From contig NZ_QVNU01000002.1 in assembly GCF_003545715.1 (NCBI RefSeq), positions 186,001-250,000 of the forward strand: 64,000 bases of DNA, in the 5' to 3' direction. This document shows, piece by piece, positions 49,067-57,212 of the stretch. Source of the DNA: Taibaiella koreensis (lineage in GTDB: Bacteria; Bacteroidota; Bacteroidia; Chitinophagales; Chitinophagaceae). How positions within the stretch are numbered: the stretch's first letter is position 1; each line of letters opens with the position of its first letter. The notes beneath the pieces are model-generated. The model was given only the letters and a program-made list of their open reading frames with translations. It did no database searches and was not told where the DNA came from. The translations under genes and the position numbers were made by a program.

Positions 49067-49867
49067 CTATTTCTTTTTGATAAGGGAAGACAAGGGATAG
49101 CGCAGGTTGCTGTACCCCATCATGTCGACTTTGATGCTGCCTACCAGTATAGGACTATCGACACGCAGGGGAATATGATTGTCGTCGTCGCTTACCCATA
49201 CCGCCATTTTTTCACCGCCTTCAAAAATGGTCCCCTTGATCAATAGCGGCGCTATCCTGATGGCATTAAAGGTTCCATACTTTGTTTTGATCTTCTCTTT
49301 ACCTACATAGCGGATATACAGGTTATAGACCTGGTCGTCGAGGAACATGCTGAAGGGGATCTTTGCACCGGGCTTATATTTACCGTAATCGATATTGCGG
49401 GCGTAATAGATTGCCGAAAGCACGTCCTGCACGCATTGCGGCACATCGAAGGTCTTTTTATTGGAATAGGCTTTCCTGAGTTCCTGGTCGAAGGTGACAT
49501 TGTTGGTGAACTTATACCCACCCTCGTCGACGTTGCGGATGAATTTAACCGGCAAAAGGGTTTCCATATCCATATAGGTTTCGTACTTGTCCCTTACCCT
49601 GAAGATCCAATCGTAGGATTTATAAGTAGCACCATCGCCGGTAATGTGAAATACCTGCTTTCCGTTGAGTGTTTCCTGCCTGGTGGTAAAGTTGGCTTCC
49701 CCCGCAGCCACCCATATCGCGCTCAGGTTATAGTATACCTTAAAATTAAGCTTTTCGCCCGCTTGTACACATTTATTGCCGGTGCTGCAAAAGTCATTTT
49801 GCGCTACTCCAGGGGCAGCAATGATCGCCATCCACAATATGGTCAAGACAATGATCTTCTTCTGCAT
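49067..49867 (-). CDS. DUF3108 domain-containing secreted protein
   Basis: The 266-residue protein has a signal peptide (MQKKIIVLTILWMAIIAAPGVAQ) and a beta-rich body matching DUF3108: GEKLNFKVYYNLSAIWVAAGEANF, YDWIFRVRDKYETYMD, DVLSAIYYARNIDY and the closing GSIKVDMMGYSNLRYPL. The family is periplasmic with unknown function. It lies downstream of the TPR gene on the same strand with a 37-base gap and may be co-transcribed. Confidence 0.85.
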   Translation of the reverse strand: MQKKIIVLTILWMAIIAAPGVAQNDFCSTGNKCVQAGEKLNFKVYYNLSAIWVAAGEANFTTRQETLNGKQVFHITGDGATYKSYDWIFRVRDKYETYMDMETLLPVKFIRNVDEGGYKFTNNVTFDQELRKAYSNKKTFDVPQCVQDVLSAIYYARNIDYGKYKPGAKIPFSMFLDDQVYNLYIRYVGKEKIKTKYGTFNAIRIAPLLIKGTIFEGGEKMAVWVSDDDNHIPLRVDSPILVGSIKVDMMGYSNLRYPLSSLIKKK

Positions 49868-49904
49868 ATATAATTTAGACAAGAGAGGGCGTAAATAGTT
49901 TAGG

Positions 49905-51752
49905 TCAGGAAGAAGGCTCCTTTCCGGCTTTCAGCTTCTGATAGCGGACCCTGGCCACTTGTATGTATGTGCTGCCGGGATAACGGGTGATAAGGGTTTC
50001 GTAGTACTGGAGCGCCCTGGCCTTATCCTTCAACCGTTCTTCGTACAGTACGGCCAGCCGGAAGGCCGCGTCATCGCCCAGCACATCGTCGCCAAAGCCG
50101 GAAAGTATCTTTTCGAGGTAAGCAACGGCATCATCATTACGGCCTTCATCTTCGGCTATACGTGCGCGCAGCATATAGATATCATCCATCAATGCAGTTT
50201 CGGGGAAAGCCTTTGCAATGCTGTCGAGGAGCCGGTCTGAGGCCTGGGTCTGGTTCTGGAACAGCAGCAGGTCGGCGGCGGCAAAGCGGAGCAGGGGTGT
50301 GAGGTTGCTGTCGGGCGGGATATTTTCAGTGATCAGCACCGATAGATAGAGCGCATCGTTGGCAATGAGCTCGCTGGTAGAGGCTTTCAGCACGGAAAGC
50401 TGCGTTTGCGCCCACTTGAAATCGCCACGGTAGTAAGCCAGCTTCGCATTGCGGAACCTGGCCTCCTCGCCCAGCTGGTCTTCTTTGAAGGCTTTATCTA
50501 CCTGGGAATAGACCAGGGTTGCATCCCATACTTTCTCCTTCAACAGGTAATAGTCGCCCAGGTCGAGCTTACAATAGCCGACAAAATCCCTGCGGGCATT
50601 GGGCGCACCGATCGCCCGCTCCAGCAAGGCGATCGCCGTATCGACCTGCAAGGCATACCGCGCTTCTACCCTGGCATAGTCGCGCAAGAGCGGTGACGTT
50701 ATATACTGAGGGTATTCGTCAAAAAAGGAAGTATATTCTTTTTGAAGGCCGGCAAGCAGCTTCTGGTCTACAGGCCGCTTCTGTTCAAGCTGTCGGAGCA
50801 GCACCTGTATCTTTCCATCCCAGGCTTCCTCGTACATGGGTCCTGAGGAGCCTTTGGCCATTACGTACCCGAATCCATCCAGGGCTATCGCATATTGCCC
50901 GGCGGCGGTGGCCGTCTTACTGAAGAGGACCACCCGCTCGCCTTCTTCTTTCAATTGCTTATCCAAACCGGTGATTTGGGCATAGGCGCCTTTAAAATCA
51001 CCCTTCTGCATATAGATCCAGGTCATCAGCTCGGTCCAGTAAGGATTGTCGGGCTGCTGCGCAATGCGCTTCCCCAACTGCTTTTGCAGCAGGGCCATCT
51101 TTTTGCCATCGTCGCCGATCATCTGCAGCAAGGCGCTTTTGACATCGTCAAGCACATTGGGTTGCACCACCAGCTGATCCATCATCGCTTTGATCGCTTC
51201 GTCCGTATTGCCTTCCTTGCTATACAGCAGGCCCAGCTCCGTGGCGTATACATAAGGATTCTGGATCATGGTACGCGCCCGCTCGTAGATCCTGATCGCA
51301 TAGTCGTTGCGTCCTATACGGACAAAGGCATCGGCCAGCTGGCGGGTACGGAAATCTTCGCCGCTTACCAGGGCCAGAGCTTTTTCATATTGCTCTTCAG
51401 CTTTCTTTTTCTTTCCGGAAGCATCCAGCACCCTACCCATATCCAGCAGCATCGAGGGGTCTTCCCGGCGGATCTTGCTCATATAATCTACCAAAGCAGC
51501 CGCATCGTCGTATTTTGCCGCCAATAGCAGGGCATCCAGGTACTCGTCGTACACTCCTTTATCAAAGGGCGCCTGTTCATATACCTTTTTGAACAAGGGC
51601 AAAGCCTTTTCATATTCTTTATCGCGCAGGAACTGCCGCGCCAGTGCGATCTCTTTGCCTGGCGGCTGCTGCGCCCATACCTTACTGCAGGCAAGTAGCA
51701 GGCATAGCAGGAGCAGGGTGGCGCTTATATGTTTCCAATTTTTTCTTATCAT
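49905..51752 (-). CDS. Secreted tetratricopeptide-repeat protein
   Basis: The 615-residue protein has a signal peptide (ISATLLLLCLLLACSKVWAQ) and many TPR units along its length: REKEYEKALPLFKKVYEQAP-like starts, KKKAEEQYEKALALVSGED, NDYAIRIYERARTMI, NTDEAIKAMMDQLVVQPN and KARALQYYETLITRYPGSTY. The C-terminal repeats resemble YbgF/BamD-like periplasmic TPRs. It probably scaffolds envelope complexes. The LLACS within the signal could be read as a lipobox, but AQ cleavage fits better. Confidence 0.85.
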   Translation of the reverse strand: MIRKNWKHISATLLLLCLLLACSKVWAQQPPGKEIALARQFLRDKEYEKALPLFKKVYEQAPFDKGVYDEYLDALLLAAKYDDAAALVDYMSKIRREDPSMLLDMGRVLDASGKKKKAEEQYEKALALVSGEDFRTRQLADAFVRIGRNDYAIRIYERARTMIQNPYVYATELGLLYSKEGNTDEAIKAMMDQLVVQPNVLDDVKSALLQMIGDDGKKMALLQKQLGKRIAQQPDNPYWTELMTWIYMQKGDFKGAYAQITGLDKQLKEEGERVVLFSKTATAAGQYAIALDGFGYVMAKGSSGPMYEEAWDGKIQVLLRQLEQKRPVDQKLLAGLQKEYTSFFDEYPQYITSPLLRDYARVEARYALQVDTAIALLERAIGAPNARRDFVGYCKLDLGDYYLLKEKVWDATLVYSQVDKAFKEDQLGEEARFRNAKLAYYRGDFKWAQTQLSVLKASTSELIANDALYLSVLITENIPPDSNLTPLLRFAAADLLLFQNQTQASDRLLDSIAKAFPETALMDDIYMLRARIAEDEGRNDDAVAYLEKILSGFGDDVLGDDAAFRLAVLYEERLKDKARALQYYETLITRYPGSTYIQVARVRYQKLKAGKEPSS

Positions 51753-51833
51753 GAGATCAATCCCTCCGGTACCGGTACATGGGTTGGCTAATGTACGAAT
51801 AATCCCGCGACCGTCCCCGGCTTATTCAACGAA

Positions 51834-51864
51834 AAAGCCCCCGGAGTATTGTTCCGGGGGCTTT
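51834..51864 (-). terminator. Intrinsic terminator of the beta-helix lipoprotein gene
   Basis: AAAGCCCCCGGA / TCCGGGGGCTTT around a 7-base loop with T-rich tail on the minus strand. Confidence 0.85.
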
Positions 51865-51888
51865 ATTAATGGATCCGATCGTTTGATC

Positions 51889-53295
51889 TTAGTAAGGTGT
51901 TTTCTCAGCATCCCAGGTAGTCCAACCTGCAGTCCAATCGTTGGAACCATCGAAGGCGCCGATATAGCTTGCGCTCTGGAAGAAGGAAGGCAGACCTGAA
52001 GTATTACCACCAGTGTTTGCAGGTGAAGAAGCAGTCAGGCGGAAGTCGGGGCGACCTACCTGAGCCGGTACTACCAGCGAAGCAGTGAACTTGAAAGGAT
52101 CAGCCAGGCCAACCTGTTGTGTGCTGTCCAGCAGCTGATTGTTCTGACCAGCTACCCAAGCACCGATGGCGGCATCATAAGGAGCAGTAGCTTTCAGCTT
52201 AACCGGGCAACCGGCCATAATGTTGTTGGCAAACTTCAGTGTACCGGCGATAGCGTTAGCAGAAGTCGGAACGCCTTTGGTATCGTCTATATACAAACCA
52301 GCCAGGGGATAACCCATGATGATGGAGTTCAGGATAGAGATAGAAGAGTTACGACGAATCTGAGCGCCATGCTGGAAGTTATTGTTGATGCCACTTGCAG
52401 ATTTACCCTGTATAGGTCCGATAACCGTCATGTTAGAGAAGATCGCTTTGGTCTGAGGTGTATTGGCAGAACCGTTGGCGTCGTTATCAGACTCGAAACC
52501 GTTGGAACCACTCTGATCGGCAACTGACTTTACACGCAGTGATACGCCGAACTGTACGTTACCGGAGAAACCGTTGTCGGTATCGAAGTCATCGTCCCAT
52601 GTGTAGGCGGCAACAAGGTGATCACAGTTTACAGTACCGCCAAACCATTCGTAAGCATCATCGCCGGAACGGTATACCTGTACATAGCTGATCTTGGTAC
52701 CGGCACCTACACCGCCCATGGTCAGACCATTGATCTCGTTGTCGGGAGAGTAAGCGATACCGGCAAACTCGATACGTACATATTTCAGGGTACCGGAGTT
52801 GTCATTAGCATCAGTACCACCAAACCAGATGTAATCTTTTTCTTTGTCAGTTTGCGTAGGTACCAGACCACCTTCGATCTTGGCTTCGCCACCGGTAGGA
52901 TTGATCGGTGCTTTACCCAGCAGGATCACACCACCCCAATCGCCTTCGCGACGGGCATCGGCTGCCTGGGCAGAAGTGAAGATGATAGGCTTGTCTACAG
53001 TACCTTCAGCGTTGATCTTACCGCCACGGCTTACGGTCAGCGTACCTTTGCTGGCTTTATCGCCCATGATGATGGTACCGGGCTCGATGGTCAGGGAAGC
53101 GCCATTGGTTACGTATACAAAACCCTTGAGCATATATTTTTTATCTGCAGTCCAGGTTTGGTTGCCTGTAATATCGCCTGTAATGGTCACGACATTTGAA
53201 GGATCGACAGGGTCCGGGGTGGGATCGTCTTTGCTGCTGCAGGAAGCAAAAAACAGCGCTGCTGCACTAAAACCAAGCAATACAAGCTTTTTCAT
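51889..53295 (-). CDS. Lipoprotein with right-handed beta-helix-like fold, probably phosphate regulated
   Basis: From the ATG at 53295 the product has 468 residues and a lipoprotein signal ending FFASC (C19) with SSKDDPTPDP after it. Repeats of short strands and asparagine/glycine turns (LKGFVYVTNGASLTIEPGTI, KGTLTVSRGGKINAEGTVDK, LKYVRIEFAGIAYSPDNEIN, TKISYVQVYRSGDDAYEWFG) indicate a beta-helix. It should sit on the outer membrane. Its promoter has the same 11-nt repeat array as the TonB receptor just upstream, so the two are likely co-regulated and may act together in capturing a phosphorus source. The codon use is regular, as in well-expressed genes. Confidence 0.8.
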   Translation of the reverse strand: MKKLVLLGFSAAALFFASCSSKDDPTPDPVDPSNVVTITGDITGNQTWTADKKYMLKGFVYVTNGASLTIEPGTIIMGDKASKGTLTVSRGGKINAEGTVDKPIIFTSAQAADARREGDWGGVILLGKAPINPTGGEAKIEGGLVPTQTDKEKDYIWFGGTDANDNSGTLKYVRIEFAGIAYSPDNEINGLTMGGVGAGTKISYVQVYRSGDDAYEWFGGTVNCDHLVAAYTWDDDFDTDNGFSGNVQFGVSLRVKSVADQSGSNGFESDNDANGSANTPQTKAIFSNMTVIGPIQGKSASGINNNFQHGAQIRRNSSISILNSIIMGYPLAGLYIDDTKGVPTSANAIAGTLKFANNIMAGCPVKLKATAPYDAAIGAWVAGQNNQLLDSTQQVGLADPFKFTASLVVPAQVGRPDFRLTASSPANTGGNTSGLPSFFQSASYIGAFDGSNDWTAGWTTWDAEKTPY

Positions 53296-53330
53296 AAATT
53301 TTGTTTTCGTTGTTGTTTTATTATTTGCCG

Positions 53331-53400
53331 CAAAAGTATCCGGACCATGTAACCGGAATGTTACGTCAAGATTATGCCTTTGTAAACTTTGGATACCTTT
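53331..53400 (-). promoter_or_regulatory. Promoter with 11-nt-periodic direct repeats before the lipoprotein gene
   Basis: TACTTTTG (minus strand, 53331-53338) is an exact -7 element. Seven bases upstream of it begins a series of 11-base units on the plus strand: ATGTAACCGGA, ATGTTACGTCA, AGATTATGCCT, TTGTAAACTTT, GGATACCTTTA (53346-53400). The shared core is (A/T)TGT(T/A)AC, strong in the first two and decaying after. The layout is that of PhoB-type direct-repeat boxes. Confidence 0.65.
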
Positions 53401-53421
53401 AACACAAAGCAAACAGAAAGA

Positions 53422-53439
53422 GCGGACCAAGTGGCCCGC
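53422..53439 (-). terminator. Terminator downstream of the TonB-dependent receptor
   Basis: GCGGACC-AAGT-GGCCCGC (one mismatch), with a T-rich minus-strand tail. Confidence 0.55.
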
Positions 53440-53461
53440 CCTTCGCGATATAATCTGTTGC

Positions 53462-56260
53462 TTAGAATTTATAGCTGTAGGTCAGCGTGAAGGTGCGTCC
53501 AGGCTTATATTGCTGCAATAACCAGTCCTGGTCGGGATCAATCTTGCCATCGGCAAAGCCAACCGTTCCAAATTTCTTATCGCTGTCCTGGTCAAAGTAG
53601 AAGCGCACAGGGTTGTTGATGATGTCTTTAATGTTAAGACGGAACTCGCTATGCTTGCTCACGGCATAGCTGGCCTGGAAATCAAGCAGGTTTCGTGGCG
53701 ACTCGTACACATTACCCACGCGACCGCCGCCCACCAGGTACAAGCGCTGTCCGATAAGATTGTACAGTACATTCAGGTTCAGCTTACCATTGGTGGAGGT
53801 ATACCCCAGGCTTGTATTGACCACATAAGGCGACTGACCACTCAAGGGGCGACTAGTTACCAGCTTGTCTCTTACGTAATAGGGATCGGTGTTTACCTTT
53901 GAGTTAATATAAGCCAGGTTCATATAGAAGCTCAGGTTCTTCACGAAAGAATTTTCGGAGATGAAATCGAGCTTTTTGCGCAACTCCAGCTCAGCGCCGA
54001 TGTTCTGGGCCGACTTGTAGTTTTTGGTGGTAATGTCGTAAGCGCTACCGTCGCCGTATACAAAGTTCTCAAGGGTATTGTTGAAGTGCTTGTAGAATAC
54101 CGATACAGAGACGATCTCACCTGCCCTTGGATACCATTCGTAACGCAGGTCGGCATTGTCGATCTGGCTGCGTGTCAGGCTGGAATTACCGGTGATCTGT
54201 GCAGAGAGCTCATAATCGTAATAGCCGAGGTTGGCCATTTCACGCAGTTCGGGACGGGCTACGCTCCTGAAGTAGGAGGCCCTGAGGTTGGTCTTGGGGC
54301 TGAGCGAATAGGTAAGGTTGGCAGAAGGTAAGATGTCGTTCCAGGTCTGATCCACTTCTTTTTTCAATGGTGTATTCAGATCAATGTGATAAGATTCCAT
54401 ACGGGCGCCCCATACAATGCGGAAGTTTTCTGTGATCTTATTATCCAGCATCAGGTAACCACCGGTGGTCATGGCCTTGGCCTTGTACTCATCCGCATCA
54501 CCGGTAAGATCGGCCAGGGAATAGTAGTTCTGAGAGATCACATCGCTCGCAAACAACGTAGACAGGGGCCGCTGCAGCACATCCAGGTAGTTGGGCTGTT
54601 GGGTATTGATCACAGCACCGATATAACGGTTGGCAAAATCGCGATGGCGATAAGTAGCGAACGCACCTACTTTCAGGCTGCTTTTATTCAGGAACTTGAA
54701 GGGCATGGAATAGTTTACGCCACCATTCAGCACGGTCTCATTCAGGTCGCCAAAAAGACGGTTATTCGCTTTACCCAATGAATATAGCTGGGCCAGGAAG
54801 GGTTCTGTAGTGCCTTCAGACTGCGTATAGGCTACCTTGCGTTGATCGGGTTGATTGTTGGTAATATAGTTGTAAGATACCAGCCAGTTCAGTTTGCCCT
54901 GCTTACCACCAATCTGGTGATCACCGCTCAGTGTGGTTTTAAACAGCGACTTTTGGATCAGGTCATAGGCGTAGTACTTCACATTCTGTGAAGAACCAGC
55001 ATTTACACCTTCACGCTCCAGGTAGTTATCGTCGAAAATACGGTTGTAGAAAGTCTTAAGGTTGATCTTGCTCTTACCGGTATAGTAACCCAGGTTCAAC
55101 AGGGCGCCCAGGTTGGTAGAATAGTTGTAGATATTATCCTTATAGTCGTAGTTGTCGTATTGACGGAGCAGCTCAGGCTTTATGTTCTCGCTGTGGTTGT
55201 AAGTAACGGCAGCAGTAACACCGAAACGGGAGTTGCCTTTCAGGTTGTATACGCGTCCCAGAGAAGCCTGCAGGGCCATAGAGGGCAAGGCCGTATGCTC
55301 TTTGGTGCTAAAATCATTGTTGAGCAATTTCAGGTAAGGCACCGACTGTTCCGGCGTCAGATTTTTACCGGCTATCGCTTTCTGTGTGGGGAAGCTTTTG
55401 GGCAGCTGACGATCACCATTATCAAATCCCAGGAAATCGGTAGAAGTACGGTATCCTGATTTGAATGTCTTAAATGTGGAAGCAGTATTGACGCCGGTAC
55501 CGATGGAGATGTTGGCAAAGTTATCATCGGGAACTTCCTTGGTCAGGATGTTGATCACACCACCGGCAAAGTCGCCCGGCAGATCGGGGGTACCTGCTTT
55601 GGTGATAATGATGTTGTCGATCATGCTGGAAGGAATGATATCGAAAGAGAATGCCTTCCGGTTGGGCTCGGTACTGGGCAGTACGGCATCATCCACCAGG
55701 GCGGTATTGTAACGGTCGCTGAGGCCACGCACGATCACGAACTTATTGTCCTGGATCGTGGTGCCGCTCACCCTTTTCAGCGCTTCACCGGTGCTTCTGT
55801 CCGGTGAACGACGGATGGCTTCGGCAGAGATACCATCCGATACGGCCACGGCGTTTTTCTGCATGGTGTACAGCGCATTTACGGTTTCTTTCTTCACGGT
55901 ACCCTGGATCACCACTTCGTCCAGCTGTGTATTTTTAGGCTCGCTCATCGCTACGGAAGCCTTTGTAACGTTTCCTTCAGTAACACTAATATCTGTTATT
56001 CTCTTGGTTTGATAACCTACATATTGTACTTCAATTTCATAGTCGCCGGGAGCTACCTCAAAGACATAGTTACCGTCGATATCGGTTATGGTTCCGGACA
56101 TAGGAGTAGGAGATTCTCCTCCTTTCTGGAATAAGGATACGGATACACCGATCAGGGTTTCGGATGAACCGCCGTCGGTTATGGTCCCGACAATCTTTCC
56201 GCCCGCAAATACCTGACCTGCAATCAATAAGGTGAGGATTAGTGTAAATAAATTACGCAT
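53462..56260 (-). CDS. TonB-dependent receptor with carboxypeptidase-like domain, probable phosphate-regulon member
   Basis: The 932-residue receptor has a signal peptide (MRNLFTLILTLLIAGQVFAG), a carboxypeptidase-regulatory-like domain (IVGTITDGGSSETLIGVSVSL to VQYVGYQTKRI), a plug (TQLDEVVIQGTVKKE, IIPSSMIDNIIITKAGTPDLPGDFAGG) and a large barrel ending YKPGRTFTLTYSYKF. It has no SusD-type partner. The lipoprotein gene next door, the PhoU-like/PiT pair on the other side and the shared 11-nt operator suggest uptake of a phosphorus compound. The ligand itself cannot be read. Confidence 0.88.
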   Translation of the reverse strand: MRNLFTLILTLLIAGQVFAGGKIVGTITDGGSSETLIGVSVSLFQKGGESPTPMSGTITDIDGNYVFEVAPGDYEIEVQYVGYQTKRITDISVTEGNVTKASVAMSEPKNTQLDEVVIQGTVKKETVNALYTMQKNAVAVSDGISAEAIRRSPDRSTGEALKRVSGTTIQDNKFVIVRGLSDRYNTALVDDAVLPSTEPNRKAFSFDIIPSSMIDNIIITKAGTPDLPGDFAGGVINILTKEVPDDNFANISIGTGVNTASTFKTFKSGYRTSTDFLGFDNGDRQLPKSFPTQKAIAGKNLTPEQSVPYLKLLNNDFSTKEHTALPSMALQASLGRVYNLKGNSRFGVTAAVTYNHSENIKPELLRQYDNYDYKDNIYNYSTNLGALLNLGYYTGKSKINLKTFYNRIFDDNYLEREGVNAGSSQNVKYYAYDLIQKSLFKTTLSGDHQIGGKQGKLNWLVSYNYITNNQPDQRKVAYTQSEGTTEPFLAQLYSLGKANNRLFGDLNETVLNGGVNYSMPFKFLNKSSLKVGAFATYRHRDFANRYIGAVINTQQPNYLDVLQRPLSTLFASDVISQNYYSLADLTGDADEYKAKAMTTGGYLMLDNKITENFRIVWGARMESYHIDLNTPLKKEVDQTWNDILPSANLTYSLSPKTNLRASYFRSVARPELREMANLGYYDYELSAQITGNSSLTRSQIDNADLRYEWYPRAGEIVSVSVFYKHFNNTLENFVYGDGSAYDITTKNYKSAQNIGAELELRKKLDFISENSFVKNLSFYMNLAYINSKVNTDPYYVRDKLVTSRPLSGQSPYVVNTSLGYTSTNGKLNLNVLYNLIGQRLYLVGGGRVGNVYESPRNLLDFQASYAVSKHSEFRLNIKDIINNPVRFYFDQDSDKKFGTVGFADGKIDPDQDWLLQQYKPGRTFTLTYSYKF

Positions 56261-56285
56261 AACTATAAAGTATATAATTTGAGCG

Positions 56286-56378
56286 CAAAATTGAAATCCT
56301 AATGTTACCCTTGGATTACGGTAATGTTACCGATGGGTAAACTTAATGTTACCACAACATTACCAATTGCTTAGGATC
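56286..56378. promoter_or_regulatory. Operator of 11-nt-periodic direct repeats between TonB receptor and PiT operon
   Basis: TAATGTTACC recurs at 56300, 56322 and 56344, exactly 22 apart. The in-between registers (GGATTACGG, GGGTAAACT, ACATTACCA) keep a weaker TTAC core, giving an 11-base period over about 70 bases. A minus-strand CAATTTTG (56286-56293) is the receptor's -7 element, 8 bases from the array, matching the 7-base spacing at the lipoprotein promoter. Confidence 0.75.
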
Positions 56379-56435
56379 AAGGTTATCAAATTATTAAGTA
56401 TTGCTCCCAGCTATCATTTCCTTAAGGCATACAAG

Positions 56436-56443
56436 TAATTTTG
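56436..56443 (+). promoter_or_regulatory. -7 element TAATTTTG for the DUF47/PiT operon
   Basis: It is an exact TAnnTTTG match, 35 bases before the DUF47 start and about 60 bases downstream of the repeat array. Confidence 0.6.
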
Positions 56444-56477
56444 CGCCCACACAATTTCAATAAATCTTATATAGATT

Positions 56478-57125
56478 ATGGGTCTTAATTCCTTCATTAA
56501 ATTGTTCCTTCCCAAGGATAAAGTCTTCTACAGCATTTTCGAACAGGTAGGCGCCAACCTGAAAGAAATGGGCGCTTCCTTCCGTGCTGCGATCGAACAA
56601 ACCGATGTAACCAAAAGGACCCAGATGCTAAGGGCGCTGGAAGACGCTGAACATAAGAACGACGAACTGACCCATAAAATATTTGTCGAGCTAGGTCAAA
56701 ACTTCATTACGCCATTTGACCGCGAAGATATTCACTACCTGGCTACCTCTCTCGACGACGTTGCCGACTTCATCTATGCCTCATCCAAAAAGATGGTGAA
56801 CTACCAGGTGAGGGAGATCGACAGTTTCATGAAAGAAATGGTAGTGGTGATCGAAAACGCCATCGTGGCGCTCGACAAGGCCCTGCATGAGCTGCGTAAC
56901 ATGAAGAACCTTCGCGCGATCACCGAGGCCTGCGTGCAGATCAACAGTCTTGAAAACCAGGCCGACGACCTGTTGGACAACGCCATTATCAAGATGTTTG
57001 CCTCCAGCACCGATCCTATTGAGCTGGTAAAGCTTAAAGACATTTACCAGGATATGGAGATCATCACCGACAAGTGCGAGGATGCAGCCAACGTGATCGA
57101 ATCCATCATTATCAAATACGCTTAA
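56478..57125 (+). CDS. DUF47 family PhoU-like protein
   Basis: The 215-residue helical protein belongs to the PhoU-like DUF47 family that accompanies PiT transporters. Visible family segments are FFPK-like LFLPKDKVFYSIFEQVGANL, EDAEHKNDELTHKIFVELGQNFITPFDREDIHYLATSLDDVADFIYA and DIYQDMEIITDKCEDAANVIESIIIKYA. Acidic residues in these runs bind metal clusters in PhoU relatives. It likely gates or senses transport. The PiT gene follows after 87 bases. Confidence 0.93.
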   Translation: MGLNSFIKLFLPKDKVFYSIFEQVGANLKEMGASFRAAIEQTDVTKRTQMLRALEDAEHKNDELTHKIFVELGQNFITPFDREDIHYLATSLDDVADFIYASSKKMVNYQVREIDSFMKEMVVVIENAIVALDKALHELRNMKNLRAITEACVQINSLENQADDLLDNAIIKMFASSTDPIELVKLKDIYQDMEIITDKCEDAANVIESIIIKYA

Positions 57126-57212
57126 TTATCGGCACCGCCGCACCGTGGGGAGAAAGCTCCGGCTTCCCCTTGCCGGACCGCATGCTGCTTTTTAATTGAA
57201 GAGCCTTCTCTT

